NCBI GenBank assembly: GCA_965644315.1
Contig: CBFFRQ010000067.1
Span: forward strand, 124,001-188,000
DNA: 64,000 nt
Reading direction: 5' to 3'
From: Caecitellus pseudoparvulus
Lineage: Eukaryota; Bigyra: Bicosoecida
Positions 1-8,079 of this stretch are shown one piece after another. A model generated the notes under the pieces. It did no database searches. It was not told the DNA's origin and saw only the letters and a list, made by a program, of their open reading frames with translations. Position 1 is the stretch's first letter, and the number at the start of each line of letters is the position of its first letter. Both the position numbers and the translations under genes were made by a program.

Positions 1-3000
1 GGTGTGGCAGGGGGCAGCAAGTACATCCTGGGCGGTGTCCTGTTCAAGTTCGCTGTGGATACAGAGGGAATGTACGGGCACAACCACAGCGAGGCTGCCA
101 AAGCAGCCAAGGCTGAGCTACGAGGCATATCCAGCATCACTGCAGCAGCGGTGCCGGGGCTGCGGTATCCCCTGCACTGTGTGGTGGATGTGCTCGGGTA
201 CAGGGTGGTGGCCACATCCCTCCTGCCCATCGGCAGCGACACCCTCTGCTACGGCAGTGCCAACGCAATGGTCACAGTGCACGACGACGAGGAGGCCCTG
301 CGATCTTCCATCGCACAACTGGCGGCGCATCTGAACCTGGCACGACACCCTGTGGGCGACAAGCAGCTGTACTTGGCCGGGGATGTGGAGGGGCACTGCG
401 GGCGGGATGGGCACATGTTCTTGCTGGACACAGCCAGGCTCATGCCTCCGGAGGCGCCTCCACAGTGGCAGGCAGCTACGTGCATTGTGCCTGTACCAGG
501 TGCACATAATGGTGTGCGGCTGTTGCGAGTGCCAGTGGATCAACGGGCAGCCTTTGGGCAGCATGTATGGGCAGCGTTGGTGGGTGCCGCGTTGCCTGAC
601 CGCGTGGTGCCTTGTGAGATGCCTGCGAACCCAGGGACTGTGTTAATCACGAGCGTGTTGCCGTTCGCCAATGTGGTGTGTTGCGCCTTGAATGTGCCTG
701 CACTGCTGCAGCACTTGAGGAGGTGCGGGCTGGAGGCTTCCGCGGTGGAGCATGCCGAGCGGGTCCTCGCCCAACCAACGCGAGTTGCAGCAGGGCTCGC
801 TCGTGATGGGCAACCTGCTCAGCGTGGGCCTCTGTTGATGGTGCCCGTGCGCCCCAAGGCAGCGCACCTGACTCAGCTGCTGCGCCTTGAAGCTGTACAG
901 GCGTCGCCTGTCCCTCTGTCAGCTGATGCCTTCACGGGCTGGGGAAGCACCGACTACCACGTATACAACCCACCTGTTCAGCGTGCCACAGATGCGATGC
1001 TAGAGAGGTCCCTGCCCCAGCTGGCTGCACAGCTCATTCAGCGCGCCACAGGGGGTCGCTTGGCTGTGTGGAAGGCTGGGGACTGTGTGGGCGCCGATGC
1101 TACAGCGGCTGGGCACGTCGTTGACCACGAGAGCTCACCAAGTCGACGTGACGATGCATTCACCTTTCCCGAGTGGACGGTGGAGCGGGGAGAGTTCTCC
1201 ATGAATCGCCTGCTGCGAAAGGAGTTTGGATCAGACAAAGAGGGTGCTGCTGGCCTGGACGCTGAGCCTGGTGATCAAGTCGCTGCTCCCCAGCCGTCAC
1301 TGGAGCATGCCACCGAGGTGCTGGGGGAGTACGCTGCCCAGGGGTATGATACCCGTGCCACTGTAGCGGCACTGCAGGCACACGGACTGGGGGCACTGAA
1401 AGCTGTGCCACTTGCGCGAGGAGCGCCGCCCGTCAGCATCGCTGCCTCCCCACACTTGCCGCTGTTGGTGCCTGCAGTCCCACAAGGGTCCCTGCAAGAT
1501 GACGCGCTAGCACACGCTCTGTCCAGTGTTGACCACGTGTACGTGCGAGAGCTGGACTGGAAGCTGCACTTGCACTCGGCTGGCTGCAACACGCGGCATC
1601 TCGGCCGCCTGGCCCATGTCATTCGAGTGCTGCTGCAGGTGCATGCAGCTGCCGTGAGGTGCCTGCCAGAGTCCGCTGTGGCGGCACTACAGGCCATGCA
1701 GCACAGCATGCTCGCGTACGGCATCGCGCGGTGTTTCTATGCTGAGCTGCGATCGGCGTTGCGGGGCGTGACGGCGCGAGTGGCTGATCGCGGCGAGTCC
1801 AGCGAGTCATCTGAGCAGGTGATGCAGTCCGCTGCACAGTTGGCCCATGACAGCGCCGAGGCGTTGTTCACGTCTCGGCTGCAGTACTCTGGCGTGGGGG
1901 GCAGCAGCTACAGCAGTGATGTGCAGGAGCAGACCCGGCTGCTGGCGTCCTTGCTTGGGAAGTACCCTGGTCTTGTGCCGCCGGAGGAGTGGGCACTGAC
2001 GGGGGCCGGCCTCTGGGCAGGCCTGCCTGAGACATACCGACGACATGCATTCGGCAATGCTCAACGGCTGTGTGGAGCCAGCATGCGGTTTTTCTGTGTG
2101 GACGGCGTGGAGACGTTCGAGTTGTTGCGCCTGCTGCCGCGGCGGCACGCTGCCCAAGCTCAGCGACGGGCGGCGCTGGTGGGACACGTGGCAGCTGCGC
2201 GAGCTGCCAAGCAGCTTGAGCAGCAGGTGGTGCTGGGCTCGCGAGCCGTGCTGTCTCAGGCACTGGGTGCAGCTGTGGCAGATGTGATGCTGAAGCGCCG
2301 TCTGTGTGTGCGGGCGACACCTGGGCTTGCTGTGGCCCACTCCAGGCTGGCGCTGTTGACCATGCTGCAGTCTCCTGAAGACCACGTGTTCGCCCTGAAG
2401 CACCTGTTGCCGTGCGCACTGCAGGCGTGGGGGCAGGCCATTGCCGATGCCTGTTCCGGTGGTGAGCCTGGAACGCTGACGCTGACACCCAGTGCAAGGG
2501 GCAGCATTGAGACTTCCGTCCTGACGCGAGGTTTGAGGAAAATGTGCAAGGTGTTGGAGGGGTGTGTGGAGGAGCGGGGCTTTGCACTGACTGTCGAAGA
2601 TGGGCAGCGCTTGCACGAGTGTGCATGGGCTGTGGAGCTGGTAAGCCAGGCTGCCGCTGCGCTGCTGTCCGTGGCCACACCATGCCAGCAGCAAGGTGCG
2701 CCTGTCCATGCGTTGCGCGTTGGCATGGAGGCTGTGCGTACGAGCATGGTGGTGGCCAGTGAGTTGAAGGAGCTGGTCATGCCGCTCGTGTGGTCCAAGT
2801 GCAGTGCAGCAGTGAAGCGCGCAACGGCGCTTGTCGGCCAGGAAGGAGTGATTGTGACAGGCAGGGCGGCCATGGCGTTGTGGTTGTTGTTGCGCAAGTT
2901 GATGGGGCTGGAGGCGCTGCTGTGCCGCACTGCGTTCTGGGCAGGCTGGCATGATGCCTTGGCGGCGGCACAGCTGCAGCAGCTTCCCCTTGCCAGCCAG

Positions 3001-6000
3001 TTGTCGAACATGTGCAACAGTTTGCTTCAGTGGACCAATGCTGCGAGCGCTGCAACTCTCGAAAGGCGGCAGTCGATGGCACAGCTGGTTCGTGGATGGG
3101 TGGACGCCTGCGCGGGCTCTGGCAGCAGCATTGCCACCGAGTTGCAAGTCAAGTCAGCTGATGGCAACATGCCTGCGTGGTGGTACTTCACGTCTCTGCA
3201 CGGTGAAATGACGCAGGCACTGTGGGGACACTCTGGGGAAACGGACTTCCTGGTCAGCTCCAGCGCGGCCAGTCTGCGTGTGGCTGGAGATGTGGACGAG
3301 CGGTGGCAGGTGGCGTCGGACGGGCACAGCGTGATGCATCGCCAGGGGAAGCAGGCGATGCAGGAAGGCCCGGCGGAGTCAGGGGATCGGACGACTCGTG
3401 ACGTGGGCATGCTTGCGCTGGGGGCGTTGCTGCAGAGCAGTTTGGGGCGGACGATGCAGGGTCACGGCATGACCTTTGAAGCCCGGTCATACTTGGCCGG
3501 CGTACGGGCTTCCCACAACAAAGGCGTGTCCGGTCTGTCATCACTGTCTGTTTACGTCAGTCATGAGTCGGCGAGCTCCATGGTGGCGAGCTCCATGGAG
3601 CACTGGCTGCCAGCAGGGCATGCGCTGTACCCGGTCGAGGTTGCTCTGACAGGAGAGCTGGGAGGCAGCAATGCGGGAAGTGGCACCGGGCAGCAAAGAC
3701 GGGACGTTTTGTTTGGTGTGAATCTTTTGATGATGTGCGGGCTGCCGTGTGTGGATCCCCGCGCTTGCCACCAAGCAGCGCTGTACTGCTCCTCCCCTGC
3801 CCTCATCCCCCTTCATGCCATCCTTCCACGTCGCGGCAGCATCTTTGCCCAGACTGGTTGTGGCATGGCTGGGCAAGTGACACCCCAGGTGGGTCCAGAA
3901 GGGATGGCTCACGGTGCAGGAGCTCTGCGCACAGCTGCGAATCACAGCATCAACAGCCTGAAGTCCATCAAGGCTGTGCTGGCTGCCAGGCACCCCCTGG
4001 CACTGTCCTGCCACACCAACGCAGCGTACTTCCTGCAGCAAACTGGATTGCACCACGGTGCGCTATTGAACACCTGGCGTGCACTGCGCCTTGCCCCCGC
4101 CTCCTGCAGCGGGCGGACCTCTGCGGCTTGGCCAGGCACTGGCTCAGTGCAGGGAGCAGTGCTGCACCTGACAGCGGATGCCTGCCGACGACAGCAGTGG
4201 GATGTAGCAGTAGCCGCCTGCGCAGTCAGCTTGGCATCGTGTGCTGGTCTGCCGCAAGTGGCTGCGTATGAAGAGCTGCTCGCGCTGCACGATGCGCACG
4301 GCCCACAGCTGTGCGACGAGCACCTGCTCAGCGTTGGCAGCAGCTCGGCGCTGGCCAGAGCAGTGACATCTGTGCTGGCTGTGCAGCCTGCGTCTGTGTC
4401 CGTTGTGAGGTGTGCCTCGGCGGTGCCCCTGCTCTTGCGCAGTGCGAGCTTGCTGCTGTGCCACGTGGCTGAGGCAGCCCACCAAGCCGGGCCCTGTGAC
4501 ATTCCAGCAGGCCCCCGGAACGCCAAGGTGACCCTTCTTCCCTACGCTGGCGAGTGGCTGCACTCGGCCTGTGGTTGGAGTCGGGCCCAGGCTGTGCCGG
4601 ATGTCATCGCCGCTCTGTGGGTGTGGGCGCTGCAGGTGGTGTGTCGAGGGGTGCTGGGGAAGCTGCCGCCGCTGCCTGACGACTTGGCTGCGCGGGTGCA
4701 GGAGGTGCAGGGTGCGGCCATGGGTGCAGCCATGGCGTGGTGCCCAGAGTGTCCTCCCGACACACATGCCCAGCAAGTGTCCGCGGATGATGTTGCAACG
4801 ATGGTGGGCGTGAGGCAGGGTCTGGGCGGCCTGCGCGAGCTGGAGCTGCTGCAGGCACAGTCCGCCAATGACGACGACGAAGCCTCCAAGGCGTGGTTGC
4901 TGGAGCACCCGCTGCTTGTGCTGGCCGCAGCTCGGGTGGCAGTCATGGGTGGCTGGTTGACAGCTGCGGAGATGCTGGGCGAGGTGGCTGGGTCGGCCTT
5001 GGCGCAGATGCTGCCCTTGGGACGCGATGTGCCGGAGACGTCTGGGACGCCAGGTGCCGGCAAGACTGCTCTGTCGCAGATGGCGTCAGTGCAAGCTGCG
5101 CGGAACATGGCCCGCGTGAGCAGGGCACTGGAGCCGGCTGTGCAGGAGTTGCTGCAGCTTGGCTTCGCCCGGGAGGAGTGTGTGGCAGGCGTCCTGGCGA
5201 CCAGCTCACTGCAGCTGGCGGCGCCCACTTCCGACTTCTTTGCGCTGAGCCAGGCTGTAATGGACGACCAGGCACACCCCAGCATGGTGTCTCGGCTGCA
5301 AGGCGGCATGGCCGGTGAGCTGGAGCTGGACGTGGCAGCGGCAGCAGAGTGGCTGCTGCAAGACTTGGAGGGCCGTATGCAGGCTGATGTAGCTCACAGC
5401 AGGGCTGAGACGAAGCGTTTGGCGGCTTGGGCTGCGCAGGCAGTGGTGCAGCACGGTGAGATGCCGCCCCAGTGTCTGTTTGACCTTGCCGATGCAGGGG
5501 AGTGGCCGCTGAGCCAACTGAGCTGCATGCGCGCCGATGACGACCATGAGGTGCCGACTGCCTCCCCTGCCACTCGCGAAGCACCACATGACGACGATGC
5601 CACAGGTGGGGAGGTGGGTCAAGCACCAAGTGTGCCTGCTTGGGACCCGCCCCCCGCACAAGTGCAGCTGCAGCATCTGAATGGGCGAGCAGCCATTTCA
5701 CACTTGGTGGGGAGGCTGTACCCGGATCAAACGAACCCGACGGAGTACACAGCGCTGACGAAGTGGTCAATGGGGGGGGCAGACCCGCTGGACTACGTGA
5801 CGGTGTACCGGCACCCTGGCGACCCCGCCCAGGGCATCCCTCCACACTGGCACTACGTGTCCCAGGGACTGTGCAACTTGCTGTCAGACACGGCTGTGCA
5901 CCCGATGCACCCTCCTCGGGTACAGGGCAAGTCGGGCTTCGGCATGGAGTTCACGATGCGCGTTGCGCGGGAGAGCTGGGACACAGAGCTTCCACCCTCC

Positions 6001-7194
6001 TGGCCTGCAACGGTGCTGAATTCTCTCGCGCGTTACACACATCACAGCAAGACGGTGATCGGAGCTTCAGATTTCGTGCAGAGCGGCATGAACACTGGAT
6101 TCCAGGGAGCAGCCCTGTCGCAGAAGGAAGCAGAGGGGGGCTCCCTTGCGCCGTGCAACCTGTCAGCCAGTGTGCGCAACGGCGAGTTGCTGGCAGCCAA
6201 CCTGCCCCACATCGCCACCTGCCCTGACCCCGACCTGCCCACTATCACGTGTGAGACGGGGGAGGTGTCGTTCCACCAAGTGGTGGGCGTGGCAGACCGT
6301 GAGTACGAGATCGCTCGGTCGTGGAGCACTGGTGGGGCGTTGCACCTGCTGCGCCATGCAGTGTTCCGTGATTCGACAGGGAAACCCGTGAATGGTATGA
6401 CACATGGAGCCCTGCGCCCGACTGCCACTGTCGGTGGAGCGTCCGACCCCTGGGCGCAGTGCAGGACACGCAGCGGGGCGTTCCTCCCGGGACCCTACCT
6501 CATCACAGACCCACGCCGCACCTGCGACCTGGCGAGCATCGACCCCACCGTGCAGGCGACCGTGCGAGATCGCATCGCGACGGAAGGCTCATCGCTCGGC
6601 ATCCAGACGGGCTGCCTTGTCTGGCGCCCGCGAGTGGTTGGCATGACGCTGGCGGACTCGCTGGCATTCGTGGCCGTGCCTGGCAGTGCCATGCCAGGCG
6701 TTGAACTGCTCACGACAGCCAGCGTTGCGTCGCTGCTGTCGGTGGCTATGCTGGGGCGTCTACGGCAAGGCATGCCGTTCATCCTGGAGTGCGCCCACCC
6801 CGCCGCACACCAGGCCAAAGACACCAGCAAGGCTCGCGAGGACGCGCAACGACTGGGCGGGTGGGGCCTGTCGCGCCTCGTGGTCATCTTCGTCTCTGAC
6901 GACTGCGACGAGTCCCGCGTGCGGCGCGTCGCAAATGCCGAGGCGCCTTTCGTCGTCACGGAGCCAGGCGTCCTGCAGGTGTACTTGTCACGGGAAGCCA
7001 CGGGGGTGATCGGGGCCTATGCCGCTCAGCCAGAGCATTTCAGGGAGCAGTCCAACATGCCCCTGACGGCGTCGTGGCCCAGCGTAGCACCAGGTTTCAC
7101 GGTGACGGTGGTGCGTGGCGACGAGGACGTCTTCCCGGCGTTTGTGGAGGACTCGCCCGTCCTGCCTCGCAGCATGGTGCAGGACACAGGGTAG
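1..7194 (+). CDS. CLU-SUFU fusion protein, copy 1 (5' end outside window)
   Basis: The frame is open at base 1 with no start codon. By comparison with copy 2, about 210 N-terminal residues lie upstream. The visible 2,397 residues show no intron. In order they contain: most of a CLU domain, with blocks FKFAVDTEGMYG, LPIGSDTLCYGS and LLDTARLMPPE; the block LHSAGCNTRHLG at 1570-1605, which matches the CLU signature GINMRYLG; a long alpha-helical middle with a TPR-like stretch near 3950-4250; a UBA-like segment VQELLQLGFAREECVAGVL at 5140-5196; and a C-terminal SUFU domain from about 5690. The SUFU blocks are DPLDYVTVYRHPG, IPPHWHYVSQGL, GFGMEF and LITDPRRTCDLASIDP, all in the order found in Suppressor of fused. 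CLU proteins bind mRNAs for mitochondrial proteins and affect mitochondrial distribution; SUFU binds GLI factors in animals. What the fusion does is unknown. Domain calls are from motif order and would be settled by a profile search. Confidence 0.85.
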   Translation, partial: GVAGGSKYILGGVLFKFAVDTEGMYGHNHSEAAKAAKAELRGISSITAAAVPGLRYPLHCVVDVLGYRVVATSLLPIGSDTLCYGSANAMVTVHDDEEALRSSIAQLAAHLNLARHPVGDKQLYLAGDVEGHCGRDGHMFLLDTARLMPPEAPPQWQAATCIVPVPGAHNGVRLLRVPVDQRAAFGQHVWAALVGAALPDRVVPCEMPANPGTVLITSVLPFANVVCCALNVPALLQHLRRCGLEASAVEHAERVLAQPTRVAAGLARDGQPAQRGPLLMVPVRPKAAHLTQLLRLEAVQASPVPLSADAFTGWGSTDYHVYNPPVQRATDAMLERSLPQLAAQLIQRATGGRLAVWKAGDCVGADATAAGHVVDHESSPSRRDDAFTFPEWTVERGEFSMNRLLRKEFGSDKEGAAGLDAEPGDQVAAPQPSLEHATEVLGEYAAQGYDTRATVAALQAHGLGALKAVPLARGAPPVSIAASPHLPLLVPAVPQGSLQDDALAHALSSVDHVYVRELDWKLHLHSAGCNTRHLGRLAHVIRVLLQVHAAAVRCLPESAVAALQAMQHSMLAYGIARCFYAELRSALRGVTARVADRGESSESSEQVMQSAAQLAHDSAEALFTSRLQYSGVGGSSYSSDVQEQTRLLASLLGKYPGLVPPEEWALTGAGLWAGLPETYRRHAFGNAQRLCGASMRFFCVDGVETFELLRLLPRRHAAQAQRRAALVGHVAAARAAKQLEQQVVLGSRAVLSQALGAAVADVMLKRRLCVRATPGLAVAHSRLALLTMLQSPEDHVFALKHLLPCALQAWGQAIADACSGGEPGTLTLTPSARGSIETSVLTRGLRKMCKVLEGCVEERGFALTVEDGQRLHECAWAVELVSQAAAALLSVATPCQQQGAPVHALRVGMEAVRTSMVVASELKELVMPLVWSKCSAAVKRATALVGQEGVIVTGRAAMALWLLLRKLMGLEALLCRTAFWAGWHDALAAAQLQQLPLASQLSNMCNSLLQWTNAASAATLERRQSMAQLVRGWVDACAGSGSSIATELQVKSADGNMPAWWYFTSLHGEMTQALWGHSGETDFLVSSSAASLRVAGDVDERWQVASDGHSVMHRQGKQAMQEGPAESGDRTTRDVGMLALGALLQSSLGRTMQGHGMTFEARSYLAGVRASHNKGVSGLSSLSVYVSHESASSMVASSMEHWLPAGHALYPVEVALTGELGGSNAGSGTGQQRRDVLFGVNLLMMCGLPCVDPRACHQAALYCSSPALIPLHAILPRRGSIFAQTGCGMAGQVTPQVGPEGMAHGAGALRTAANHSINSLKSIKAVLAARHPLALSCHTNAAYFLQQTGLHHGALLNTWRALRLAPASCSGRTSAAWPGTGSVQGAVLHLTADACRRQQWDVAVAACAVSLASCAGLPQVAAYEELLALHDAHGPQLCDEHLLSVGSSSALARAVTSVLAVQPASVSVVRCASAVPLLLRSASLLLCHVAEAAHQAGPCDIPAGPRNAKVTLLPYAGEWLHSACGWSRAQAVPDVIAALWVWALQVVCRGVLGKLPPLPDDLAARVQEVQGAAMGAAMAWCPECPPDTHAQQVSADDVATMVGVRQGLGGLRELELLQAQSANDDDEASKAWLLEHPLLVLAAARVAVMGGWLTAAEMLGEVAGSALAQMLPLGRDVPETSGTPGAGKTALSQMASVQAARNMARVSRALEPAVQELLQLGFAREECVAGVLATSSLQLAAPTSDFFALSQAVMDDQAHPSMVSRLQGGMAGELELDVAAAAEWLLQDLEGRMQADVAHSRAETKRLAAWAAQAVVQHGEMPPQCLFDLADAGEWPLSQLSCMRADDDHEVPTASPATREAPHDDDATGGEVGQAPSVPAWDPPPAQVQLQHLNGRAAISHLVGRLYPDQTNPTEYTALTKWSMGGADPLDYVTVYRHPGDPAQGIPPHWHYVSQGLCNLLSDTAVHPMHPPRVQGKSGFGMEFTMRVARESWDTELPPSWPATVLNSLARYTHHSKTVIGASDFVQSGMNTGFQGAALSQKEAEGGSLAPCNLSASVRNGELLAANLPHIATCPDPDLPTITCETGEVSFHQVVGVADREYEIARSWSTGGALHLLRHAVFRDSTGKPVNGMTHGALRPTATVGGASDPWAQCRTRSGAFLPGPYLITDPRRTCDLASIDPTVQATVRDRIATEGSSLGIQTGCLVWRPRVVGMTLADSLAFVAVPGSAMPGVELLTTASVASLLSVAMLGRLRQGMPFILECAHPAAHQAKDTSKAREDAQRLGGWGLSRLVVIFVSDDCDESRVRRVANAEAPFVVTEPGVLQVYLSREATGVIGAYAAQPEHFREQSNMPLTASWPSVAPGFTVTVVRGDEDVFPAFVEDSPVLPRSMVQDTG

Positions 7195-7571
7195 GGCCCT
7201 GGGCTTCAGTGCAGTGGGCAGACACGTGTCCACTTGAGGTGAAGAGGTGGGATGGTGTGTGAGTTAAGGGGTTTGGCGAGGCGGCACACATTTGAGGCCT
7301 TGTGACAAACCTCGAAGTCCGCACAGCATGCACCCGACGGTGAGGGTGGCCAGGAGTGCTGCACTGACAATGCAGGCTGCAAGGTACTGGTGGGGTGTGC
7401 TGTTGAGTGGGTGTTGTGTGGTGGTCGGGTCGGGTCATGTGCGGAACTCGGCTGGTTGCGTGGATGCGGCAGGGAAGTGACTCGGGTGCACGGGCCGCGC
7501 AGCACACATGCCGCCGCGGTCCAGATGCGGTGAAAACTGAGCGTGTGCAGCTGGCCCTGCCAGGCTCTTCA
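1..7571 (+). repeat. Tandem segmental duplication, unit A
   Basis: Bases 1-7571 match 8710-16288 in the same orientation. The offset is 8709 at the left and 8717 at the right. The 8-base change comes from two single-base insertions in the second unit and a 6-base in-frame difference in the SUFU region. The match continues through the 3' flank of the giant gene and the first 135 coding bases of ASNSD1, then stops abruptly after base 7571. The left edge is outside the window, so the array may hold more copies. Confidence 0.95.
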
Positions 7572-7688
7572 GTGCATGTACGTTTTGTGTCCAGATCACT
7601 GGATACTTGTCTTTTGGAGTTGTTCTGCTCTTCCGTTTCTTCTTCAACGTTTACGGTACCGCGTGTGAAGGTCTCACTTGCTCCTTGA
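7437..7688 (+). pseudogene. ASNSD1: Truncated 5' fragment of ASNSD1
   Basis: The ATG at 7437 corresponds to the ASNSD1 start at 16154, with an offset of exactly 8717. The first 45 codons match the intact gene, including the MCG start that supplies the catalytic Cys2 of class II glutamine amidotransferases. Homology ends after 7571, at the duplication breakpoint. The frame then runs through unrelated sequence to a stop at 7688. The fragment keeps the probable ASNSD1 upstream region but lacks nearly all of the amidotransferase domain and the whole synthetase domain, so it cannot make a working enzyme. It lies directly upstream of the copy 2 giant gene and could still supply promoter activity. 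Confidence 0.8.
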
Positions 7689-8079
7689 GCATGTCATTAA
7701 CGGAACTCCATAGATGCATAGCAGTTCCTTATGCATACAGAGGTAGATCTGTTTCCTCTCAGGGCGAAGCCGTCCGAAACACCCACTCCTTGCCAAGATC
7801 CAAAGTGTGCCTTTGGTTTGACGAAACGCCGCGGAAACGCACGCTCCTCCCTGCGCTGCAGATGATGTTTATCCTTAGCCAGAACAATAACTACACCTTC
7901 AATCAAAGCAAGATCAACCTGCAGTCAGACATGGTTCCAACGTAACTCTTCCGCTGGTCAATGACTTCTCAACCACATTGTCGCGTTGTTGGTCGGCCAC
8001 GTCTCTCTCATGGGCTCTCTTTGACTCGAAGTCTGGAATCCACCACCACACTGAAGGCCTCAAGGATTCAACCTTCATA
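7572..8079. other. Intergenic region upstream of CLU-SUFU copy 2
   Basis: These 508 bases have no counterpart elsewhere in the window and are visibly richer in A and T than the surrounding sequence. There is a T-rich run near 7606-7650 and a small inverted repeat, TCCAG-N4-CTGGA, at 7590-7603. The region should contain the promoter and 5' UTR of copy 2. I see no clear TATA box and no RNA gene. Confidence 0.5.

Noticed and set aside
1807-3147. Long minus-strand open frame (and its twin at 10516-11793)
   Set aside because: It lies antisense to the CLU-SUFU gene in a GC-rich region, has no family-like motif, and is rich in His/Gln/Ser as expected from reading the complement of GC-biased codons.
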